Assembly (NCBI RefSeq): GCF_028389875.1 | Contig: NC_084664.1 | Span: forward strand, 119,295,966-119,359,965 | Reading direction: 5' to 3' | From: Rhea pennata | Lineage: Eukaryota; Chordata; Aves; Rheiformes; Rheidae | Length of the DNA stretch: 64,000 nt | Shown here: positions 50,401 through 61,400 of the stretch, in pieces | Numbering within the stretch: the stretch's first letter is position 1 | Layout: the number at the start of each line of letters is the position of its first letter | Notes under the pieces: model-generated | What the model was told of the DNA's origin: nothing | The model's database searches: none | Seen by the model: only the letters and a program-made list of their open reading frames with translations | Program-made: the position numbers and the translations under genes

Positions 50401-53400
50401 CATACACTGTGCTATACTGGGTCCTATATACTTGTATTTCTTGGCTAAAAGAGATGACTGTTCCTAATCCAAATGTAACAGGCTCAGCTTCAGTGAGTGG
50501 AAATTGTGCAACTGTGATCAGTATCATTTGGTCTGTTTTCACAATGAATGGTACAAGTCCCAGAAAACCAGTATTGCCTAAATATTTAATGAATCTTTTC
50601 TTTTTAATATGCTTGACATTTAAATGAAGATTGCTTTTAATAAATGTAAACATGGTAATGAAAGAAGCATAGTATCTCTCTGTAAAATAGTGAAATGTTT
50701 TGTTTTGTAGGTTTCCATTTGTGGCAGTTTCAATTGGCTTTGTTGTAAACAAAGAGGTATACTTTTTATTACTTAATATCTAATTAAGCAAAACCAAATT
50801 AATTTTGTGTTGCTAGCTATCATTAAGATCTGTATTTTCAAAGCAGATAGAAGGAAGGGGAAAAACACTCAAGGTATCTTTACTGTTTTCTTGCAGATAG
50901 AATTTGGAATTGTGTACAGTTGTGTAGAAGACAAGATGTACACTGCTAGGAAAGGAAAAGGTGCATTTTGCAATGGTCAGAAACTTAAAGTATCAGGCCA
51001 AGAAGGTAAGCTGAACTGGGTAACTTATTTTAATAATTCTGTATGTTTTGCAAAATGATACACCAGCAGTTTTACATTTGGGTATATTTCTCTTTCTTAT
51101 CATGTTATTTTGTTTTGCAAATACAAGGTTTTATTGAAATGCATTATATTTTATATAGTATTTGTTTTGAGGAAACAGGTTTTATTTTCTTTGATGAATA
51201 TATAACACTTGTGATCTTTGCAGAATTAAACTCAGCAGCTGGAAATTGTATTCCCTGTGTGTCTCTTTAAGTTTTATTTTATTCCTTGTATGTCTGTATT
51301 CATTCTGTGATCATTTTTGAAGACTGTAATGAATCTACCAAGCAATTTAACTTCTAGTTATGAACTAGCATTGGTTTAAATCTTATCAGGATCACTGTTG
51401 TATACTTACTACCTTATATAAAGGAAAACCAATGCTTGATTTGGGACTTCTACGGGTTTGAGAGCTGTTCTTATTGTTCTAACAATATAATTTTATATAG
51501 CAATGACTTCAGTTAAAGCATATACACAATTAAACCATATCATGCTTTGTTAATTTTATCTTTTCCTGTCACTTTTCATATAAGAATTTTTTTATAAGTT
51601 CAGTCATGTAATATTAAATACTTCAATTTTCTTCTTAGTCTGACAAGAGAACAATGAAGTAAACTTTGCTTGAATTTAAATCGCATACCTAATTACTGTC
51701 ATTATGTAAGTTACACAGTTTGAAAAGTGAGGTTTTATTTCCTTTCCAGACATTACAAAATCCCTTTTAGTAACAGAATTGGGATCAAATCGTGATCCAG
51801 AGACTATAAAAATAATTCTTTCAAACATGGAAAGACTTCTCAGCATTCCTATTCATGGGTAAGATATTTCTTATTTTGATATTTACTGGTAGTGTTAAAT
51901 ATGAGGATTTCTGTGAAGAATCAGAATTTGCATACAGACATTGCATACATTTAACTTCTCAAAAATGAAATATGATTTAAATGTGATTGTCTAGTAGGCT
52001 CTCCAGAGAGACTTTGTGTGTTTAATTTTTTTCAAGCTGGGACATAATCATATGGCATTAAGAACTGAGGCATGTTTGGTTTTGTTGGGCTAGAAAGTGT
52101 GGTGTTTTTGTATTCAGTCTTTTAACTAAAATTTTTTGTATTTTTGTAGAAACACACAAGGAGTAGTAGGAACTTCATAAAGATCAGCTATGTTAAATTA
52201 GAATGGCTATCTTCAATAATTTAGTTTTGCTGTAGTAAAGAGAGAAATTTTTTTTAATGCATCAGGAGACAAAAATCTTCCTTTCCGCTCCATATAAATG
52301 TTTGAATTTATCCAAGTAGTTGAAATTGTCCACAAACTAATATTATTTTAGCTACATTCCTCTTTTTTTTTTTCCCCCTTTACATTTAAAGTAACATTTA
52401 CAAACTATATTAAAGTCAAGCAGATTTATTTCTGGAAATTTGCTATAATCAGAGGACTCTTTAACATACTTAAATAGAGAATGAGTTATGTGCATTTGTT
52501 TCACCACAATGTCCTATCACATTTTCTCTTGCTTAGTTCATTTGCGTATGATGCTTTTATGCTCTGTATGGTTTCCACAATGTTTATGCACAATGTTTAT
52601 GACTGTCTTGGGAACTGCTCTCAATTAAAAAACAACTGTATCTCCTGTAGGATTAGAGCTGTTGGTACTGCAGCTGTGAACATGTGCCTTGTGGCAACAG
52701 GTGGTGCTGATGCCTATTATGAAATGGGAATTCATTGCTGGGATATGGCAGGGGCTGGAATCATTATTACTGAAGCAGGTGGAGTGCTGCTAGATGTATC
52801 AGGTAAATGCATGGGCATGCATAATACTCCTGTGTCCTTTTAAGCAGTAATTGGGAGCAAAGCGTAGCTGAAGTGAGAAGGTAAATGCATGGGCATGCAT
52901 AATGCTCCTGTGTCCTTTTAAGCAGTAATTGGGAGCAAAGCGTAGCTGAAGTGAGAAGGTAGATGTTTTTCAGTCCTCCTCGTAAGTTAGCAGTATTGAG
53001 CAGCTCAGCTGGTTAGAACATTGTGCTAATAATGCCATAGGTCGCAGGTTCAATCCCCATATGGGCCACACATTTGGGGGTTGGACTAGCTGATCTCTAG
53101 AGATCCCTGCCAACCTTACCAATTCTGTGTTCATCTATTTCTGTCGTATATTTATTGAGAGCACTTGTGACATCTCAGGAATCGTTTGCCTTTCTATCAG
53201 GAGCAGTGTTTCTATCCAGTTAATGGACAAAGAGAGAGGCAATCATTTGCTCTTAAGCTTAAAAGACACTTCTCATCTTCTGGACTGAGCACCTAGAAGA
53301 GAAGTAAAAGTAGCATCACCTCATAAGTAGAAAAGAGTTAGTGTACTCCAAGGAGAATTTAAATTTAGCTTGTATTGAGATACCTGTTGAGTTGAAATGT

Positions 53401-53662
53401 ATTTTTGTCCAGGGAAGAACTTGACCCTGAATGGTAATACCAGTCTGTTAATGTATCACTTGTATTTGATTTTTACTCATTTTCTTACCAACTTTTACTT
53501 TTTAAGCGTATAAGCTAGTTATTGTGCTTGCTTTGATTTTTAGGTGGACCATTTGATTTGATGTCTCGAAGAATAATTGCTGCAAGCAGTCGAGCTGTAG
53601 GAGAGAGAATAGCCAAAGCACTTCAGATAATTCCTCTAAAACGGGATGATGCAACAAATTGA
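44499..53662 (+). CDS. IMPA1: IMPA1, inositol monophosphatase 1, 8 coding exons
   Basis: Coding exons: 44499-44561 (exon itself starts 44488), 45748-45881, 49295-49399, 50711-50756, 50897-51005, 51750-51858, 52651-52802, 53544-53662 (TGA). They join in phase to 278 aa, against 277 in human (recalled). The cytosolic Mg2+-dependent, lithium-sensitive enzyme hydrolyses inositol monophosphates to free inositol, feeding phosphoinositide resynthesis. All metal ligands are present at the human numbering: E70 in FIGEES, D90, I92 and D93 in [15 protein letters not shown]220 in HCWDMAGAG. The N-terminus [21 protein letters not shown] is diagnostic of IMPA1. The ATG lies 11 nt into exon 2; a noncoding first exon probably ends at 42950. 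The donor after 49399 (AG|GTTCAG) is weak but required by phase. Exon 7 (52651-52802) is followed by a duplicated donor region. Confidence 0.97.
47390..48958 (+). mobile_element. CR1 LINE, 3' portion, in IMPA1 intron
   Basis: It runs from ORF2 sequence encoding a decayed [12 protein letters not shown]-like stretch, through [11 protein letters not shown]-like RT motif near 47835, to the CR1 tail (gatctccagaggtcccttcc) at about 48920-48958. Frameshifts and stops interrupt ORF2. Same strand as IMPA1. It sits in the 3.4-kb intron between 45881 and 49295. Confidence 0.92.
49602..49755 (+). mobile_element. tRNA-Val/CR1 chimeric SINE, in IMPA1 intron
   Basis: The 3' half of a tRNA-Val(TAC) is clear: ctgctttacac with anticodon tac at 49636-49638, a perfect five-pair T arm ctggg/cccag around the loop ttcaagc (49651-49667), and acceptor tggaacca (49668-49675). 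A CR1 tail follows (attggactaaatgatatcc...tccaaccttactgattctgtg). The 5' half of the tRNA is decayed. The tRNA source differs from the SINE at 52990. Confidence 0.8.
52803..52958 (+). repeat. 78-bp tandem duplication starting at an IMPA1 splice donor
   Basis: Copy 1 is 52803-52880 and copy 2 is 52881-52958, with one mismatch (ataatact/ataatgct). Each copy begins gtaaatgc right after AG, so the donor of the exon ending 52802 is duplicated. Using the second donor would add sequence with an in-frame TAA at about 52841-52843. Confidence 0.95.
52990..53135 (+). mobile_element. tRNA-Ile/CR1 chimeric SINE, in IMPA1 intron
   Basis: The head at about 52992-53069 is a close derivative of tRNA-Ile(AAT): gctcagctggttaga for the D arm, gtgctaataatgcc for the anticodon arm, and caggttcaatcccca for the T arm, ending gggccac. 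It is joined to a CR1 3' tail (ggttggactagctgatctct...ccaaccttaccaattctgtg). This is a SINE that would use CR1 machinery. It resembles the tRNA-Ile/CR1 SINE that I recall from passerines (TguSINE1). Confidence 0.85.
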
Positions 53663-55495
53663 ATACCAAAGCTACAGCTTAAATGTATTGATACAATGGT
53701 TGTCTCATAATCTCATATACTTGTAATTCTATACCATGAACCTGATAAAAACAGGATAAATGGGGTAATCTTTCGCTACTGATAGTTTAAGGTGCGACTG
53801 TCAAGTACTGTTTTGAGACTAGACCAACATAGTGGTGTTACTAAATAATTAGAAGTAAATTGTACTGTTAGATATTTTGTTTCATATCATAATTGCATAA
53901 AAATCTGTAAAATGAAATGTATAAGTAATATTTTAAGTTTTATATTATACTGGAAGACATAGCAAGAGACTTTTTTAAAATGAAAAATGTGTAGTTCCTT
54001 AAGTGACAAAATAATGTTTATTATCTTAACTACAAAACTTCACATTTGGTCCTGAATCTAGAAATACCAAGGCATTATTATTATCCAATGTCTCTTCCTT
54101 TTTCTCTTGTCTGTTAGTTCTTCAGTGTGATCAGCTTATCTGTTTCTTCAGTTTGTTCCTGTATTTGCGGGTAGATCATATATTTCCAAACTTTATTTAG
54201 TTGCTATTAGTTTGGGCTCTAATTTATAGTCTTTGTTACCCACTAGTGTTACTTACTAGTCCTTGTCTTTCTGATCATTGTCATGCATTACTTCTTGTAG
54301 ATAAGAGATCAGAGACTAGATTGTGTTGATGTGCCTATTGCATTTGCAAATTTATTACAGTAGAAAAGTAATAGATCATTGTGCTAAAAAATTAGGTGCT
54401 TGTCTCAGGAATAAGTTTTGAGCATACTGCCTATCAACAAATAGGTTTATACAAAATTAAAATGAGGTACGATTGGAATTTGTTCATTGGAATCAGCTGA
54501 TATCACTTGTCAGATATGATTTCCAGTAATCTGATTTGGATATCTTCATGGAGGAGGATATCTCAAAGTTTAAGAAATTCTTAAAATCTAAGAGAGTTTT
54601 CAGTAAATCAAAGAACTGGGAGGGAAAAAAAAGCCAAAAGTCCAAATTTTATGCCTTACTTATTGTGGTTTCTGTCAGTGACCGAACAAGATCAGGTTTC
54701 CGTTGAGTTACATTCTCTACAGGCGCATGAGAGGATGTATACCTAGATCTGAAGAGATAAATCTAAGAAGTCTTAGTAATTTAATTCTTGATGTTAATTG
54801 TTGTAAATGCACAAAACCATACTGTGGGTGGTTCTTTACATTTTTGTTTTCAAGCTTTTTAAAAGTATCAGTGTAGTGTTCAAATAAGTAGTGCACTTTA
54901 AAAAACTATTTAACTTAATCAGTTTTTGCACTATTTTCTGTGTCTAAAATTTTCAAAGAAAGGTCATTTAACTTTGGTCCACTCCAGGCATGACAATGCT
55001 TTGGAAAATCTGGCTTTATATATTGATGTTCCACTATTTGTTTTTATTTTGGAAGATGATGGATGTTCTCTGTCTTGAAGTTCCAGCGGATCTTCTATAA
55101 ATTTGAGTCTTCTGTATCAATTAATTTTTTTGCAGGTTTTGCAAAAATATTTCATTGAAATTGTATCTAATATCAGATGATTAACATTAATGAGATCAGC
55201 AACTGCCTGCTCTTCAAAGGTCAGTTTTACTTTTAAGGTTCCCATTGGTAAGAATTAGTAAGAATGCTCTTTTTGAGCATTTCATTATAGTTTTATTGTT
55301 ATAATTGGTGTGGAATCGTTGTTTCATAATTCATTATTTTTTAATGTCTGCTGTATCATTTCCATGACTGTTGTGTAAAATACAAACTATACAGATTTTT
55401 TTTTGTTAAACTGATTTATTTTGTGAAATGGAGACATGTCTAAAAATACTTGAGGTGAGAATACGTGTTTGGAATAAATGCATGCTTTAGCAGTG
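53663..55495 (+). other. IMPA1 3'UTR (probable extent)
   Basis: AT-rich, no reading frame. A clear AATAAA at 55473-55478 (ggaataaatgcatgc) could end a long 3'UTR; ending earlier or at a second AATAAA near 56182 is possible. Confidence 0.5.
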
Positions 55496-55499
55496 GCAG

Positions 55500-58400
55500 C
55501 TCCAGATGTGCTTCCCTGCTTGACATTTGTCAGAGCACAATGTTGGATCCCAGCATGCTGGATTTATGAGCTTTAAGCTTTCTATCTCTGTGCATGAGTT
55601 GAACACTTCTTCTTCCTGACCTCTGGTGTACATAGATCATGAGCTGTTATCCTTCTGCAGAAATGGAGTTCTTTTTACAGCTACCCTATGTTTGAGAGTC
55701 AGTATTCGTACATCTGCCTATGAGGGTTAATCATACCCATTTTCAGAGTTCTAACACTATAGATTCTTGTCTGTAGTTTACTTTTGAGGAGTATCAGCTG
55801 GCTGAAGCATTTAGCTTTCTCACTGTTAGGTTTCCTAATGCTATTTAGGGGAAAAAATTACATTGAGTGTTATTTCCTGTTTTTGCTTTCTCAGTGTTAG
55901 CACTGAAGACCAGCTTTTTTTTTTTGTCTCTACAAATGGCAGCTTTTGTAAACTGGCGTTTGTGTCTGCTTGTTTTCCAATTTCAGTCTCCCTTTCAAGG
56001 GGATTAGAGATCCCTGTTGCTTGCTTGTTTGCTAAAGCATTATCCTTTCAAATAACTCTTCAGCTATGGCATCATGGGTAACTCTTTAGTCATGTGAAGG
56101 GAGCCCAAGCCATAATCAAGTTTAAAGGCATTTTATTTTTATATCTGGACTAGCCTGCAATCTTGGCAAAAATTAAACAGAAATAAAGACCACTGTGTAA
56201 TCAAAGTACTTTTGATGGATTACATGTGAGGGGGATTCCCTTAACGGTCAAAACAATAGAATACCTGACTTTGTTGTGAAAGATAGAATGACAAAGTCAG
56301 TTGTCTCAGAACTGATGTTAACTTTTACATGATTTAGGATAAAGCTGTATGTTTACAAGATAGCTTTTGTTGGGCAATTCACGTCTGAAATAGGAAGGAA
56401 AATCAGTTACTGTTGATAGGATAGAATACTGATAGCATCTATGTATTTTGTCTATAGATTCTGTGTCAGTTAAGATCTGTTCTCATATGAAGACATCAGC
56501 AGTTCAGTATACAAGAAGCTGTCTTACATAGCTGATTAATGAGTAAAGTATAACTTCAACCAAGTAATTTTACCAGAATTTAAATCTTGACTCTGAGTTA
56601 AAAAAGACTTGAAGATTTACCATGCAAGGAGGAGGAGATCAGGCAGATAGATACAGCATCTGAAACATGAAAACATCTGAGAATAACTACTGGAAATCAA
56701 AAGACTATATGGGAAAATTTAACTGGTCACTTCATATCATAGTTGCTACAAGCCTGTTGATATTCTTTAAAAAAACAATCTTCAGAGTAGAGACACAGAT
56801 GTTTAGCCTGAAGTTAAAACAGTACGTACTGCCTTTCTGAAGACCTTTCTGGCAGAAAAAGAGGCAGCCTCAGCCTATGGCTTCCAGCTGTCTTTGCTGT
56901 TCATTAGCGCTCTCTATTAACTGATTTACTTACAATTTGTGATAGCTTTCTGTGACAGGCTGCAAAGCTTTGCTCTTTCAAAAACATGGTACTCTGCTAG
57001 ATTCAGAGTACTTGGGAAGCATGAAATATTCCTTAAACTGAAATGATAAAAGGCAACACTACAAACCTCCCTCCCCCCCCCCACACACACACTAATAAGT
57101 TAAAGATGGTTGAATATGGACTATTTCTTATAGTATCTGTGACCTAAAACTACAGTTTTAAGAAGCTTCTCAAGAGTCTAATGCCTAGAAGTGAAACAGG
57201 CATTTCTAACAACACAAAATGTCAACTTGTGACTTCAGTGTGAAGCAAGTTAAATAAGGGGGAGATCTCTCATTTTATAAGCTTCTTCCTGTTCTCTCAA
57301 AGCCAGCTATTACTTAAGCTCCATTCATTACTTGTGAATAAAGTAATTACTTCACAAGCCTGATCCTATTGCTAGTGTGCTGACAGGCAACTTTCCAACA
57401 CCATGTTGTTTTTGGATCTGCAGCAGTTGGCATGACTTCCTTTATTTGCACAAGCTCCACACATCAGAAGGGTAGTCAGTTATTTGACACTTTAAGAACT
57501 TCTGCTATTGAGCCAGATCTTCAGGACAACATAATCCACTACATTTCTGTATTGTTGCCTGTTCTGCACCAAAAGTGACAGTAAATGCGGAATAACTAGT
57601 TATCACATTACCCTCCAGTTTGCACAATCGCCACTCAAAGATCTGCTGCCTCACAAGGATCAGCAGTAGCCACTGAAATGTTTTCCACTGTGTCCACTCT
57701 CTGCTATGTGCCTGATAAAATGATGGGGCAAGCAAAAGCTGCCACACTTAAAGCTATATGTAACATCTGGAAGAAAAAAGCTGGAGAAGCGTGCTGAGCT
57801 GAAAGCGTATTATGCCACTTTAATAAAGAGGTAGGAACTTTTGCTCACTTGAGGAGTATAGACTAGATCTTCCACAGTACAACAGAAATAATTTCCTAGC
57901 ATAATTCAAGCTAGTAATATGCTAAGAATAATTGTGTAGGTTGATCCTGTTCTAGAAACTTATTTTGAGTTTATGCATTGTCTTTTGTACTTATGCTTGT
58001 ATTGCTCAATTGCAGTGAAGAGATTTACACTGATATTTTTCCTATACTATTCTTGCAGCTAGGTGAGGCCTTCTGTTCACCCATTTAAGTGAAAGAAAAA
58101 GAAGCCCAGAACAAACAGCAGTGACTACAACAGCAAAATGGAAGAACCAGAAGTCTGCTTTCTTTTTATGCAGTGGAAGATCAAAGTGTATGCTTTCAGA
58201 TGTCTGTACTTAGCTTAGCAGAGGCAACAGTTATATTCGTTACATACGATTTAGCTGGAGTTCCCGGGAGGTAACTTTATAAGGGCCCTTTCTCAACTTG
58301 CTATATTAAATCTCCTTCCTCTGTTATACTTTGGAGATTGTACTATTTTTCCTGACTCCTGTAGGTGGAGTTCAGAATCGCAATAGAAAATTCATAGACA

Positions 58401-61400
58401 AAATAAGCTGCATTCTTCGTCGTGCCTGACTAAACACTAGATGGCAGCCAGAGCCAAGAAACACCAGAAGGCCTAGTGTACGTTTTCATAGACACGATTC
58501 CTTTTTCACTTGTCCCTTTGCTCTCTCTTCTGCTAACTGTAATTAAGGTAAAGTTGAATACAGCTAAGAGCATATTAATGGGCATAAATGTTCTTCAAAT
58601 ATTGAGAACTTGGGCTCTGCATGTCTATGTCTTGTTAAGAAAATTACTTCAAAAGAAGCAATTGTTAAGAAAATTGCTAAGAACAGGACTTCTGTTTTGT
58701 CAGCAGCATTAACATTTCCTCCCTTTCAGTGTATTTATGTTGAAAGATTGTCATATTTGTCACAAGAACTCAAATCTGAATCCTAAGATAAAAGATTTGA
58801 TACACAGAAGCTGTGAAAAGATTAGATTATACTGTATTTAAGACTGTAGCCATTTATCCTGTGTTTTTGCTGTCATAAATTAGCACATGGCTTTTAGTCT
58901 TTTTCTGAACCTACCGGATAATCTATTGGGCATGCATGCATGCATCAATCAGTATGCAAATACAGCAAACCTGGGAACACAAACCCAGACACAAATGAGC
59001 AGCTTTTTATAATCGTAGAGATGTAACTGTTTCGTTTTATAAAGAGAAGAACATGGGCTTAGCAAGAACAATATTTCTCCCCAAATGTGTTGTGTTGTGT
59101 AAAGGAGCCTCACCTGTTGTGTCTGCACTGTCACTGTACTGTATTAAGACAAATCTTTTTGGAAGTTTTTCTAGTATGTATAGGTGACTCATCCCCTTAT
59201 ATCATTCTTCTGCAGCTTAGGATTCTACATCTTGTAAAAAATTTCCCTGTTTTGAGATTTTTGCCCAAGAAAAATAGTGGCAGATTAAGTGCCAACATAT
59301 GATTGACTAAAGACTGAATATTTACATCAGCATGACTGGTTAAGGATTGCCTCAACAGTAATCTCAGGAGCAGACTTGCCTGCCCTCCCTGTAACACATC
59401 TGGAGGTGTCCTGCCAGAGCATGCCATCCAGAACATGCCCAGTGTTAGCACACTGCCAAGCACATTTGCACAGGATATGAGCAGGCATAAGGTACTCTGC
59501 AAGGTACTAGCAGGTAGTGAAAGGAGAAATATGGCCAAGAGTGTCTGCAACACAATTTCAGTATAGGCCACAGTGACTTAAAATCACTGAGTTACTTTAG
59601 TGTGGGATCAGTATGACACAACTCTTCCATGATGTCTCTACTGCGATGCAAGAGAGCTACTCTCTCCTGCCTCCAGCTATCCATCCATTGCAAGTTCCCC
59701 TTTCAACAAGAGAAAGGCTAGCTGCAGATGCTATTTTTGACAGCGGGGACTGTGGCTGAGGATAAATGGCTGCTGAAAGAGAGTCCCAGCTGAGAGGAAT
59801 ACATTGATGTGTGAAGAAGGAACCAACTAGGGAATGTACTGGGTGTGTGATCTTGTTGAGGGATGGAGGGTCTGGCCAGAGATGGCTGACAGCAGCAGCT
59901 AGCTGCGAAAGGGACAAAAGGTCCATTTAGGACTCACCTGTCCAAGTAGCTACAGGGAATTTCTCTAGTTTTAGAAAAGTCATTTTTTTTCCAGCTCTCA
60001 TGATGAACAGATAGGATGCAATCTGTATCATTTTTCTATATAGCTATATAGAAAGCTTCTGTGTAGCTCTTCCATTTTCCTAACCTTTTCTAGAACAGAA
60101 TCAAAAATTAATTCAAGTTTGTGTGTTAATCAGGAAGACTTTACTTGCTATTAACAACAGAAATCTGTAGTTCATTAAATATTAGCATTAGCCTCTTTTA
60201 GGCAAACAGCTAAAAAAATGCTTATTATTTTCATCTCGCTAGTGAAAGCTAAAAGTAATAAAAGCTCCCTTTATTTCTGCTTCATTATATGTGAAATCAT
60301 GATTGTAGTCCTGAAGACTCCTACAGCAAAACACATTTAAACACGAATGATGGTTAATGTTGTTAGAAATTACTGTTTCAATATTTATTCAGGTATAATT
60401 AGCAATGTATTAGCCATGTGAAAGTAAATTGTATCTTAGTTCATTTGTGCATCTTGTTCAGCTCGCTATGTTGAAATGGAATTCGTAATGGTAAACTGTT
60501 GTAGCAGGAAGAGGTTAAAAGGTTTAGTTCTGTAGACGCTTAGATCTTAATAGCTGTTTTCAGAGAAAGGCAGTGCAAACACTAACATAATGATTCCCAT
60601 CAAGAGTCATTTGTGTATCTGAAGCTGAAAAATGCTGCTATTCAGTAAACAGTTAAGAGAGAAAGTATGTTTTCCACTAGGGGGTGTTTATATTCAATGA
60701 ATTTCTTGTCTTTTATCTAAATACGATGCAAAGTGAATAACTAGAATCTGTCCAAAGTCTTTCTTTCAGCCCCTTGCACACCTGTCAACTACTAAGCCTA
60801 ATACTTCAAATTTTTGGAAATGTTAGCCCAACTCTATGCTCAAGCTAGTTCTTCCAGTTCAATGGACTTCATCACTAATATTTCTTTCCTTTTCTTCTTA
60901 ATGTTCTCATGCAGTCTCAATGGGAGCTTATCAATGTACTTCAATTTAAATCATGTTGATTATGTTCCCGTGTGAAATCCAGAGTAGAGGGTTGATTGCC
61001 TAGTTTTTCCATGCAATGAATATGCAGACCGAGGGACTCATCAAAACAAAGCACTCTTGAGCTGGAAGTTGTTAAAATTAGTCAGTAGACAAAGCTGAAG
61101 AATGGCAATATGTCTTAAATCATACTACTAGCAGAAATTTAGAGCCAGATCTGAAAAAAGAAAGTAAGGGAACCTGAAGTTGTCAGCGAAGAGAACTTTT
61201 GAGTTGAGAATTACTAAATATAAATAAATCACATCTGGCTCAGGGAGTCTCTGAACTGAAATTTGGTGATAGCTAGGAGAGTACAAGGGAGGAGGGGTCC
61301 TAAAGGTTTTTGTGTTCTTGTGGCACTGGGCAGAAATTGTTTTTTTGTTGTTTTGGGTGGTTTTTTTGGTTTTGTTTTTTTTTTTTTTTTTGTTTTGTTT

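Noticed and set aside
59197-59571. 124-codon minus-strand frame with hydrophobic stretches
   Set aside because: No recognisable family, no splice or CpG context; the hydrophobicity comes from AT-rich composition.
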